Shown here: positions 12,050 through 22,794 of the stretch, in pieces
Position numbering within the stretch: position 1 is the first letter of the stretch
Layout: each line of letters starts with the position of its first letter
Assembly: GCA_025531455.1 (NCBI GenBank)
Contig: JAMYHL010000005.1
Location: forward strand, 186,001-250,000
Reading direction: 5' to 3'
Length of the DNA stretch: 64,000 bases
Source of the DNA: Apiotrichum sp. Y4204
Taxonomy: Eukaryota > Basidiomycota > Tremellomycetes > Trichosporonales > Trichosporonaceae
Translations under genes and position numbers: made by a program
Notes under the pieces: model-generated
What the model was told of the DNA's origin: nothing
Seen by the model: only the letters and a program-made list of their open reading frames with translations
Databases searched by the model: none

Positions 12050-14099
12050 CGCGTCGGAACAATGCTAGTGCAGTGCTAAATTGACGGTAGAGGCACCTCT
12101 GACCGGGTAGAGGGGCTGCAAGATAAACCGAAGCAGAAATTAGAAAGGAGATGCTCGATTGCGGACGGTGTGGTGTCTACGTCGCTTGTTGACAAATGGC
12201 CGACGCGGGAAACGCGATCTAGGCGGAGATAAAAGGGCGAATACGCGCTGATAAACCGATAGTTGAGGAGATCAGAATGACCAGAAGGATGGATGCGGAG
12301 ATGACAAGAAGAGGGAGGGATAGATGAGGATGGAATAGGTTTGTGTTTGTAAAGAAGATGGAAAGGCAAGACAAAGCTGGGCCGAGGCGAGACGAATGGC
12401 AGCAGGAACCATGCAATGCACAGGCCCGCACAGACCCAACCCTGGCCCCCTTGCCCCTGGTGGAGTGAGAGCCATACAGTACTTGCCATATGGGCCGGAT
12501 TTCTGTGTGGTTTTGGCCGAAGCCAGCCGGGGTTGCGATATCGATATCAATATCTTGGTAACATACAGCCTATGGGACATGCCAATTTATTACTAATTCT
12601 TAATCGCGTACCGAAATAGATTACCAGAAGGTCATTCGCAAGCCCTGTTTACGTTCTCCAGCCTTGGGCCAGCTTGAGGAGTTCAGCCATCAGGCGCATC
12701 ACGCCTGCTTTCACCACGTCTGTTTTGTGCCGTCCAGATGTACAGAGGTGCACAGGTACAGTATACAGTAAATACAGTACAGTACAGAGATCGATTGTCT
12801 ATCCATGTTTATCTATCATTGTGCGCCATCAGCCACGCATCAAACAGTCGCGCTGTCAAACACTATAAGCTCTCACAATGTTCATGAATTCATCAACACC
12901 CTCCTCTCCTTTTGACCGACGAGGTCTTTTCCTGGAGGCTGGGCCCGTTTCAACTCTGCTGCGAATCTTCAAACCAATCATCATCAGTTCCTTGGTTGAC
13001 GTCATAAGTTCCCACCCAGCACATGTGTACCCCAGTCTCCTGATCTCCCGAAATGCGCTTCCCTGTACGCTTTTCCACTCCAGCGAGTCAACCATCCATA
13101 CGATCCACACAGCTTAACAGTGGCGACGCTGGTCAGTAGTCGCCAGTGTGCCGCAGCTCTGAACTGTATCAGTAGTGGATTGGTGGAGATTAGTGGACGA
13201 CACACGGGAGAGTTTAGACGCTGAGGACAGCTGGCAGGTGCACCAATGCGCGTGCCTGACGTTCCGTCGCCGCATGCGCCCTTGCGGTTCAGATCAATCA
13301 GATCATTTGAGAATTGACAACAGGTCCCCCATCTCCCAGAGCCCCAGCTCCCAGAGCTCCAGATGATTGCAAGTGATGGCTAATGGTGAGAGAGTTGGCC
13401 ACACTCGCCACACGAACTACCGTTGCTGGATCTTCCAAGTATCACTCTACCAGCTCTACCAATCTACCCCCAACAAGGATCGTAGGTTCTAGCTTCGTAC
13501 TTCGTAGGATATGTGGTCCAAATTGTCGCGCATCGGAGCATGTTCATAATGTTCACTATGCCACACGCCCAGCAGGCCAGATTGTCGATGTTGAGGCCTT
13601 GAGCCTTGAGTCTGCGACCAGAACAACTGCACAACTGCACAACTGAAAATACTGTCATACGTAAGGTAGGGTCCGTTTAGGATAATTAGGATTGAGAAGG
13701 GACATTTGAAAATGTTTGACCACTACTTCTTGTAGTCGTCCATATACAAACATCGGTTGTCTGCTTAGTATTCTTGTAGTCGTTTGTCTCTGACAGCATG
13801 ACAGGGCTTCAAACCCTGTCGCCCCCTGCCACCACCAGGCCACCACCAGGCCACCACCCTTGGCACTCCAAACCTCGTCACGCGCATCGTCACATATCAT
13901 CGATATCATTATCTTGCCTCGCACAACTTCTTGTTATTGTCCATTCCACCACATTTTTGCCTTTCGTCAACGTCGACCGCAACCTCAGCAGGCAAACCCC
14001 CATCAGTCCAGTTTATCTTGCACATTTATTCCTTTCCCTGAACCAGCCACCTCCTGTCTCGATCTCACTTGCCACCCGACTAGAACGTTTGCAAACGAC
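12050..14099. other. Intergenic: divergent promoter of Syp1-like gene and YKT6
   Basis: Two kilobases between divergent genes. It contains short tandem repeats such as CCACCACCAGG near 13825-13855 and a pyrimidine-rich leader before 14100. No coding feature was recognised. Confidence 0.4.
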
Positions 14100-15007
14100 A
14101 TGAAGGTTTACGCCCTTTCTCTCCTCTCCGTGACCGGCGCGACGCCTGCGCAAGCTACTCTTCTGGGCACGTCCCAGGATCTCACTAGCTTCTCATTCCT
14201 CCAGCGGGGCAGTGTTGGCGAGTTTATGTCGTTCTTTACGAAGGTAAGTCGGGACAATCCAATGGCGCCCACATCTAACATGAACAGACTGTTGCCGAGC
14301 GTACCCCTCCGAACCAGCCCTCATCGGTCGAGGAGAACAACTACAAGGCCCATGTCTTTCGAACCCCTGGACGCACTCCGGGTGGACTGGGTTTGGCTGG
14401 TAGGTCATCGTCAATTTAAAGATGGGACCGGCTGACATTGTACAGCCGTGATGATTACCGACACGGAATACCCGTACCGTCCGGCATTCTCGCTCCTCAC
14501 AAAGCTCCTCGATGAGAATGCTGGCCTTCTTACAATGCTGCCCAACCCTGCTGCAGCTGCTTCCTTCAGTGCTGCTTCATCCTCCGCTTTCGGAGGAAAC
14601 CCATCCCAGAATGCAGCCGGCGGCCTGCCACCAGCGCAGAAGGGCAAGCTTGAGGGAACTCTGGCAACCTACTTGGCGAAGTACCAGGACCCTAAGCAGG
14701 CGGACACCATTATGAAGGTACAGCAAGAGCTAGACGAGACGAAAATTGTTCTGGTGAGGACCCCGTAAATTTCGGACTTTCCACGTTGCTGACAGTTGCA
14801 AGCACAAGACGATCGAGTCGGTCCTGGAGCGAGGAGAGAAGCTCGACAACCTTGTCGACCGTTCCAACGCCCTGTCAGCGCAGAGCAAGATGTTCTACAA
14901 AACCGCAAAGAAAGTAGGTGGTCATTGTGAGACGGCGTGCCTGTCTTGCCCTAGGGGTTGTTTGTGCTGACTGATTCCAGCAAAACTCTTGCTGCGTTGT
15001 CATGTGA
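14100..15007 (+). CDS. YKT6: v-SNARE YKT6
   Basis: Predicted 233-residue SNARE that works in ER-Golgi, endosomal, vacuolar and autophagic fusion. Exons: 14100-14243, 14288-14399, 14446-14753, 14803-14913 and 14981-15007. The longin domain starts [10 protein letters not shown] and includes [21 protein letters not shown]; the SNARE helix includes the DETKIVL and [17 protein letters not shown] segments. The end is CCVVM: a palmitoylated cysteine followed by the CVVM farnesylation box, the arrangement characteristic of YKT6. The linker between longin and SNARE parts is longer than usual, with an Ala/Ser/Gly/Pro-rich insert at about 112-140. The fourth exon uses an AAG acceptor 12 nt after a CTGAC branch site. 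Identity is very secure. Confidence 0.95.
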
Positions 15008-15600
15008 AGTGCTTCGGTGTCGTCGTGATTATTGGTCGTGCACAGCGTTCACTACTCGTTTCGCACCTTGCCCTACGTCAGTTGATATATAGTTGTACGC
15101 CACTTGCTTCAGCTAGTACAGTAGTATTCTCCATCTCCAATCCACGATTGTGTTGGTGCAGTCCCTATTTAGATGCAAACATTTGTGTAGGGCATGGCGC
15201 ACATCATGATCAGAATTGATCAGAATGGTCAAGAGCCAAGATGTCTCCACATTCGACCTTTTAAGCCCCTGACATTAACGGAAACGTGGGATGTGCATTG
15301 GAATTTTACGTAAATTTATTAGAAACACACGTCACCCGAATATGCTCTGAATATTGTGTTTGTTGTTGATGTCCTCGATTGTCACCATTGTCCCCATCTT
15401 TATTGTTATCGCATTTGGTCGAACTGTCGACTGTCAACTGTCGCGATCACCATCTGTCGCAATCACCATAGTGTAACCTTCACTATCCCATATTTCTTCA
15501 CATCAGCACTCACTTTCCGCCCCACCCTCCTGCTTTGATCCGCGCCGCCCCGTCACTCCCCGCCCCACCTTGCCTGCATTCCAGTGACTAACCACACCAA
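15008..15600. other. Intergenic: YKT6 to EME1
   Basis: AT-richer spacer between tandem genes, followed by a pyrimidine-rich leader before the ATG at 15601. Nothing else recognised. Confidence 0.4.
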
Positions 15601-17723
15601 ATGAGACAAAGTACGTGGGACCGGGCACCGCTCTCTCGTGGTTACTGACAGTCTAGATTCATCACATACCATCATTGTTCTCTCGGACGGAGAATCAGAC
15701 GATGACATTGCGTTTGTCGGTGCTGCGAGAGTCGGGAACAGCTCGCCGCAGTTTGTCGGGGAATACAGGTCGACCGTGATTGAAGTTTTGGATATCACCG
15801 ACGATGAACTGGATGTGCTTCCCCCACCCGTTGATCTTGAGGAATGCACGACACCTTCATTTCCGCTCTTTGACAGTCACACGCGCAGTCCTACTCGTTC
15901 CCTAAGCCCAGCGGTTCGAATCGAGCCGCCGTCTAGCAGAGGGCCAGATGAGACCGGATTCACCACTTCAGCACCTCGATCTCCGCTTGTTGACAGCCCC
16001 ACGCGTAGTCTGAGTCGGTCACCAAGTCTAGCGGCTCGTCAGGAGCCCGCCTCTAGCGAAGGTTCACACAGGCCAAGTCTTGATCCTTTAGGTCTTGCAT
16101 CAAGTATTACCGCACGGGTGAGAAACTGCACCGAAAGTGGAGTCTGACGCATATAGCAATCTCTGAAAGACATACTGAATGATCCTTGTTTCCTCCCTTC
16201 TCAGTTGTTTGACGATCGCTCAGCATCCCCATCCTTGAATGAGGACAATACCCAGCCCGACCCCAAGCCTAAACCCAAGAGACAAAAGCGAGAAGCTGAG
16301 AATGTGCGTAATTGATAGTGTACGTGTTTCGTTTCATCAGCCAACATCACAGAACAACATCGCCTCCGAAGAGAAAATGCGAGAAAAGGCGCTTCAGAGA
16401 GAGAAGAGAATTGAAGAAAAGCGAATTGAGAAGGAAGCTCGAGATCTGGCTCGCCAAAATGCGAAGGTATTCTTGAATGGGAATGAGCGCTGATCTGACA
16501 GGTCGCCAAGGAGATTGAGAAATCGCATCAACGGAAACTGTTAGAGGTTAATCGTGTGCGTCATTCTGACCTGGCAGCAACATAGGCTGACTAGCGTAGC
16601 TGCGTACGACGAAGATTGATGCCCTTCGTGACCTGGAGGTTCACATGTCTCATGACCTCTCTCTGGCATCTTCACCCATCGCAAGTGCGCTACCTGAACT
16701 TCGGGCGAGAATTGAAGAGTCCGGATCATCTATACGCTTTCTCACGGAGGCGGAATCGATCATCGACGGTTCTATTCGATTTCGCCGGCGTGTACGAGCA
16801 GAATGGGACTCTACTCTCAAACGCTATCAGCCCCTCAAGGAAGAGCGTTTGGAATGGGATTTGACCACCGTCATTGTCACTTCGGCCGAGGCTCTTGTTG
16901 ATTATGTGGCTCATGGTGGCAACGCCCTTGTCGACTGGCTTTCAGACGTTCGCCTCACACTCAATCTTCCTTTGAAGGAACAACTGGTGTTGTTGGTTCG
17001 GGGAATGAGCAAGTATCATTCCCAGACAAAGTCGGTTGCCAGTCGGACATTCCGCGAAGCAGCCAGAGCCGGCCTTGTAGGGGAAGAAGCGACTGCGACG
17101 CCTAACCAAACCATCGCGGGACGCCTCGACAAGGACCAAATTGAAGCTGAGCTGATCCGCGCTCAAGTCGTCCAACGTATATTTGTTATCCATGGTAGGT
17201 CCTGACTTCGCCTCGATAATGACCTATGACTAAACCCGTCAGTGGATAAAACAGAAGACATTGAAGACTGGCTGTTCAACTTGGCCGGCGACGTGGCCAT
17301 TCGACCGGTGCGTCAACTCTGACAAACATCACTGACGTTTCAAGCATAAGTTATTAACCAAGTCGTATCTGCCGTTCTCCGCCCCGGACCACGCCCGGAA
17401 AGCACAGGAACCTGGCGACGCCCTTCGTCAGATGCTCCAGGAAATCCAAGGGCTGACTTCGTCCGCGGCCATGGGAATCACGGACGAGCATGGGTCGTTC
17501 CGCGATCTCATGGAGGCGTACGAGACGGCCGAACGGCAGGATATCGAGATGGCCGAGAACTTGGTTGCGAACTGTGACATCCGCACCTTGAAGAACGGGC
17601 ATGCCAGCAAGCGCAAGGTCGGCAAGGTGAGATATTTGTTCCGTGTTGATCACTGACGTCCAGGCACTGTCGAAACGGCTGTACAGCGTGATGCGTGGCG
17701 AAGACGCCCTCTCCTTGACGTGA
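15601..17723 (+). CDS. EME1: Crossover junction endonuclease subunit EME1 (Mms4-type)
   Basis: Predicted 583-residue non-catalytic partner of MUS81, a nuclear XPF-family complex that cuts branched DNA during recombination and fork repair. Exons: 15601-15610, 15657-16117, 16205-16303, 16341-16466, 16502-16555, 16600-17194, 17243-17307, 17345-17626 and 17664-17723. The ERCC4-like region runs from about FRRRVRAEWDSTLKRYQPL through KEQLVLLVRGMSKYH to VDKTEDIEDWLFNLAGDVAIRP; the C-terminal helix-hairpin-helix-like part includes LQEIQGLTSSAA and ends RLYSVMRGEDALSL. The N-terminus carries two SUMO-interaction-like motifs (IIVL followed by acidic residues at about 9-20, VIEVLDITDDE at about 44-54) and a 40-residue-period duplication. 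Coding exon 1 is only 10 nt; the next exon has no in-frame ATG, which supports it. It is convergent with RPA34. Confidence 0.88.
15863..16064 (+). repeat. Tandem duplication in EME1 N-terminal region (120-nt period)
   Basis: Two diverged copies about 120 nt apart (starting 15863 and 15983) encode Ser/Arg/Pro-rich blocks beginning PLFDSHTRS and PLVDSPTRS and ending EPPSSRG and EPASSEG. The copies keep the reading frame. Confidence 0.7.
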
Positions 17724-17968
17724 AATCTTGCAGACACGTTTACTCGTACTCATCATATCGCGCACCCATACAGTACTTGGATACCGAGCACCCATACTCC
17801 TACCTCACCCTACTCCCCCATACACGTATCATACCGCAACCAATACTCTGTAGGCATAGTGGAGACATAGTTTCTCTAGATTTGTAAACACACTACGTTG
17901 TTGTCTGTCCCCTGTCTTGCTTGGCGATCTACAGAAAACATGTGCATAATAGAAACGTATCCAAAACC

Positions 17969-18996
17969 CTACTCCTTGGACCTCTTCTTCTTCTTCTTCG
18001 GCGAAGCAGAAGCGTCCGCATCAGACTTGCGCTGCTTCCGCTTCGACTCTTTCTCGCGCTTGTCCTTTGGCGTCTGGCTCGACGTCTGGCTTTCGGCGAC
18101 GCCTTCTCCGTCCTCCGCATCTCCACCAGTCCTCTCCGTAACCTCCGGTCCGGCAGTGTCAAACCCAAACGCGCGGTTCCGGAACTTGAGGAGACGCTCA
18201 GGCTGGGCACGCTTGGTTTTTGGCGGCGCCACAAACGGGTGCGCATCCTTGGCCCCGCTATCAGGGGTAAGCAGCAAGCGGCGGGAGACCTCGATCGGAG
18301 CTGATAGACATGTCAGCCCTCCCTATCCATTGGTACTTTATCTTCAACTTACAGCGATACAGCTTGCCCTCGCGCGACAAACGGGGGACCATAAAGCTCA
18401 TGCCGGCCATCTCGGCGCCCGCGCCGCCCGCCTCGACCGCTGCCGCCTCGAGCTGGAACGACCCGCTCTTCGTCGACAGCTGCCCGCGCACCGTATCCGT
18501 TTTGACGATCGAGAGCCCCGTGAGCCGCGACGGCTTGAGCTGACGCGTTAGTTCGGGCACTATAATAGGTAATGGTTTTTGCACTCTCAGACTTACATCG
18601 GCAGGAATGCGGAGCGCCCACAGCTCAACGCCGGGTTTCTTCGACAGCGCGTCGAACTCGAATGCAGAGGTGCGGAATGCCGACGAGACGGACACGGGCT
18701 TCATGCCCGGAGGCGGCTCATAGTGCCTGGTACAGTGAGCTACAGGGGGAGGAATTCATTTCATCACACACGCTCCTCGGGTAAATACTGGATACTTACG
18801 AGTTACGGGCGGCGTTCCCTTTCGACGGGGCTGCCGCACGGCTGTTCGACGACGTCTCGCCTTCGCTGTCGGACCCGCTCTCGCTCTCGCTTTCGCCCGC
18901 GCCGCCGCTGCGGCTGCTCTCCACGTCCGATTCCACAGGAGGCGGAGTGCGCCCTTTCCTGGAAGCCTTTTTCGAGGGCCCTGCGACTGCCGACAT
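17969..18996 (-). CDS. RPA34: DNA-directed RNA polymerase I subunit RPA34
   Basis: Predicted 281-residue subunit of RNA polymerase I, the nucleolar enzyme that makes rRNA; with RPA49 it forms a TFIIF-like heterodimer. Exons: 18800-18996, 18597-18726, 18353-18539 and 17969-18300. The N-terminus is acidic and Ser-rich. The family core follows: FEFDALSKKPGVELWALRIP, then LKPSRLTGLSIV, GQLSTKSGSFQLE and MVPRLSREGKLYR. The tail ends in a long Lys-rich stretch (KKKKKRSKE). The second intron (18540-18596, CTAAC branch site) is 57 nt, divisible by three and has no stop, so unspliced message would stay in frame. Family assignment rests on the core plus Lys-rich tail and is good though the family is weakly conserved. 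Confidence 0.78.
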
Positions 18997-19372
18997 CTGG
19001 GGATGGATAAAGTAGGATTGGGGAGGGATTTGAGAAGGCAAAACGGTGCCGATTCTTCAAAATATGGGAAGGGATGATGCCAAAATATTGGAGGGAGGCA
19101 AGCTTTCCCACGGCTGCCGGGTGGGATAATTCGGTTCGAATTAGTTCATTGGGCCCCACATGGCATTTCAAGATGAGTCTTGTAGCTTGTAGCCTGTCAC
19201 CGACGAGCTCGTTGCTCCCAGAGTAACCGATGCACTGCATGCTCTGCTACACGCTGCATACTGCAATGCCAAGTCACGAGCGACATGCCCCCTATGGTCG
19301 GGGTATAGACGCCTACTGCATCATATAAACTACTACTACTACATCCTTCCTTTCGCCGGAGGGAGGTGATAC
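18997..19372. other. Intergenic: RPA34 promoter / GND1 3' region
   Basis: Spacer between two minus-strand genes. Nothing recognised beyond the expected promoter and terminator. Confidence 0.35.
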
Positions 19373-21193
19373 TTAAGCATTGTAGGTCGACGACGAGACG
19401 TTGCCCGAGGTGGCAGTCCACTTGACGTGGATGTCCTCGCCAGACTTGAGGTGGTCGTTCTCCTTGCCAGGCATGACCCTGAAGGTGTGAGCACCAAAGT
19501 AGTCACGCTGGGCCTGGATGAGCGAGGCAGGAAGGACGGCGGTACGGTATCCGTCGAAGAACGAGAGGGCCGTGCCGAAGGCGGGGATGGGGATACCCCA
19601 GAGAGTAGCCTGGGCGTTGACACGGCGCCATCCAGCCTGAGCGTTGGCGAGGGCCTTCTGGAAGAAGGGAGCAAAAAGAAGCGACTCGAGGCCCTTGTTC
19701 TGGCGGTAGGCCTCGGTGATGTCGGAGAGGAAGACAGACTTGATGATGCAGCCACCGCGCCACATGGCAGCGATACCGGCGTTGTTGAGGTCCCAACCGT
19801 TGACCTTGGCGGCCTCCCTCATGAGCATGAAGCCCTGAGCGTACGAGATGATCTTGGAGGCGTAGAGAGCCTGCTCAAGGTCGTCAATGAACTGCTGCTT
19901 GTCGCCCTGGAAAGGCTGAGCAGGAGGGCCCTGGATGACCTTGGACGCGCGGACACGCTCCTCCTTCAGCGACGAGAGGCAGCGAGCAAAGACAGCCTCG
20001 CCAATGAGGGTGACGGGCATGCCGTAGTCGAGGGCGTCAATGGCAGTCCACTTGCCGGTACCCTTCTGTCCTGCCGAGTCAAGGATCTTGTCAACAATGG
20101 GCTCGCCGTCGTCGTCCTTGTAGCGGAGGATGTCTCGGGTGATCTGGATAAGGAACGAGTCGAGGACACCGTCGTTCCACTTGGCGAAAATGTCGGCAAT
20201 CTCGTCGTCCTTGAGGCCAAGTCCGCGCTTCAGGATGTCGTAGGCCTCCGCGATAAGCTGCATGTCTCCGTACTCGATACCGTTGTGAACCATCTTGACG
20301 TAGTGGCCCGAGCCAGTGCCGCCGACCCAGTCGCAGCAGGGCTCGCCGTTCACCTGGGCGGAGGTCTTCTGGAAGATCTCCTTGATGTGCGGCCAAGCGG
20401 CGTCCGAACCACCAGGCATGAGCGAGGGGCCGTTACGAGCACCCTCCTCACCGCCGGAGACACCAGAGCCGACGTAGAGAATACCCTGCTTCTCAAGCTC
20501 GTTGCAGCGGCGAATGGTGTCGGGGTAGTGCGAGTTTCCACCGTCAATGATGATGTCACCCTTCTCGAGGTGAGGAACGAGCTGCTGGATGAAGTCGTCA
20601 ACAGGCTTGCCGGCCTTGACGAGAAGGATGATACGGCGCGGCTTCTTGAGCTTGGCACAGAGCTCCTCGATGGAGTGAGCGCCGATGATGTTGGTTCCTG
20701 TACTGTCAGCAACTTGCTTCAACCACCGTCCGCGGCCCATACTCACCCTTGGCCTCATTGTCAAGGAAGTGGTCAACCTTAGAGGTAGTACTGGGAATCA
20801 AGTCAGCCAGTGCTCATGTCGCCCATGCCACCTGTCGCCAACTCACCGGTTGTAGGCGCAGACCTTGAACCCCTTGTCGTTCATGTTGAGGATAAGGTTC
20901 TGGCCCTACCCAGGTCAGATCTCTGCGAATGATACTTGAATGCTGTAGGCCAGCAAATACGTACCATGACGGCCAGGCCGATAAGACCAACATCAGCGCT
21001 GGGGGTTAGTCAGCACACGTCCAGTGTAGATTACAATGCCGCTGCAGCACGCCCTCGCAGTGGGTACGGATCATTAGAACCATGCCCCTAGCTGAGTGTT
21101 GGGTGCTCTCGCAGCGAGACCACGTTGTTGACCAGCAAGCAATGCACGCGCGCCGGCATGACAGGCTATCCAGACTTACAGATCGGAAGACAT
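19373..21193 (-). CDS. GND1: 6-phosphogluconate dehydrogenase, decarboxylating
   Basis: Predicted 491-residue cytosolic enzyme of the oxidative pentose phosphate pathway: 6-phosphogluconate + NADP+ to ribulose 5-phosphate + CO2 + NADPH. Exons: 21180-21193, 20965-20998, 20847-20905, 20747-20790 and 19373-20697. The nucleotide-binding GLAVMGQN turn, the IIDGGNSHYPDT motif, the active-site GGTGSGHYVKMVHNGIEYGDM segment with its catalytic lysine, and a C-terminal AQRDYFGAHTF region are all present; length equals the family norm. Coding exon 1 is 14 nt and is followed by the longest intron of the gene (181 nt). The big last exon has the strong C-ending codon bias of a highly expressed gene, which also opens long antisense frames. 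Identity is certain. Confidence 0.97.
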
Positions 21194-22794
21194 TTTGAAA
21201 GGTGAGAGACTTTGTTGTGAAAGAAGGAGAAGGGAGAAGAGAATGAGGGAAGAAGAGGACGATTGAGTAAATGGGGCGTGTTATACGCAAAGGCAGTAGC
21301 CGGGGTTGTGAGAGCTCGTCACCTCTCTCCAAAGCTCCAATACACGCAATGATGACTAGGGAAGGGGGAAGGGGGGGGCGGGGGCGAAGGACCCGAGGGC
21401 CCGAACAGGGATCGAGGGGAGGATGGGAATGGAATGATTGGGGGTGCATAACCAGGCATGGGGACAGAGGTGTTGTGGCCTCTGCGGAACTGCGGTCAGA
21501 GAGGTTCCTGAGCAAGCTGACTGAAGGACTGACGTCTTTTGATCTTCTGAACTGTGGTGTTAACTGGCGCGTAATTATTACAAAGTGACTTAAGAAATGC
21601 TTATGAATGACTATTCCGGGGATCATAGAGGTCTTTCGTGCTCGGGTTGCCCGATTAGGTAAATCTCCCCCCCCCTAATAGCACAGAGAGGGAGAGGATG
21701 AGCCAACCAGTGCGGGTGACTGGTCATGACTGGGTCTGGTGGGACTGTGCGGACATTCATGGTCCGCTTCGGCCGCTTGGTGCATACTTGATGACTCAAT
21801 CCCTCTCATACCGCACCCCCGAGGGCCATGGCCCAGAAACCTTTCTCACGATTCGAACCAATCGAGCCAACATCACACACATTCATGCAAATAGCGTGCA
21901 TGGCATGCATGGCTTGCGTGCATGCATGGTCCATGTCAGCCATGACACTACCCCGTACATGGGAACATCATTATTCTCAAGACTGGTCCAGACTGGGTCG
22001 AGGGGGCCGTCAGCAGCTGAAGAGCAAAGAAGGGTTTGCTACCCGGACGTAGAACTCTTCATAACTGGGGGACCGCACCTATTATGTCCGCTTCCGGAGC
22101 TCCCTGACAACGGACCACTGGCTGGCAATCCAGCCAGGCTCGGACCGGAGATCCGAGCATACCTAGATATGGCGAGCTGGGATCGTGGTTCCGAATGCAT
22201 AGGCGGGGACGTTCCACAATCTCGGAGCCTCCACGGCTAGATCAAACGTGCCCTTGAGCAAGATTGCAAGATGTCATTGAGCCGCGAATTACCGGCTCGG
22301 TCTAGGCCGGCCGGGATATCTGGGGCGGCAGGTCAGCCGGTCAGCCTACAGTAATACAGCACCACGATACCACGGTGCGACCGTGGGAATTGTTTTGCAC
22401 CTGACTCTGGGAGCTGGGAGAGGGGATGAGGTTGCGTCATCTGTTCTGCCACTACAAACAAACAACCCTAGAGAGGCGTAGAGGTCCAGAGCCATTCCTG
22501 CTGGACTGCACTAGGACCTGCAATGGTTCTCACACCGTTGGTTCCCCCCCCCCCCTGATGCACTCGTGCTGACCGATTTACCCGAGGTTAATGGGTCACC
22601 ATGGCAATCCTCGCACAGTGAGGTTTGTGGAGTGTGCCGCATTCCGCGCTCCGAGCCAGTTCTGCTGGTTCTGCTCTCCAGTTGCGTCACGGGAAACGTT
22701 GGGTGGTGCAGTGTAACATATGAACATCATGGGATCGCAAAGGCTTGATTCAGTGTTGCCTTTACCACTATTTCATCAAGCCGACCATCCCAAC
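21194..22794. other. Intergenic: divergent promoter of GND1 and G6P 1-epimerase
   Basis: A 1.6-kb region between two divergent glucose-6-phosphate metabolism genes. It contains C-tracts at 21667-21675 (9 C) and 22544-22555 (12 C), and short GCATGCATGG-type repeats near 21895-21930. A 180-codon plus-strand frame (21698-22240) has no recognisable product and atypical composition, and was not called. Confidence 0.45.
22544..22555 (+). repeat. Poly-C tract (12 C)
   Basis: Uninterrupted run of 12 C in the GND1/G6P-epimerase intergenic region; similar runs occur at 39567-39581 and 62062-62073. Confidence 0.9.

Noticed and set aside
19427..20782. 451-codon open frame antisense to GND1
   Set aside because: It is the mirror of a highly biased, C-ending coding exon; stop codons are rare there by composition. 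The product is Leu/Val/Gly-rich with no recognisable domain.
21848..21857. tRNA B-box-like sequence (GATTCGAACC) on the minus strand
   Set aside because: No matching A-box at the right distance and no acceptor or T-stem pairing around it.
21698..22240. 180-codon plus-strand frame in the GND1/epimerase gap
   Set aside because: His/Met-rich from GCATGCATGG repeats, no domain, no introns or codon bias of the kind seen in neighbouring genes.
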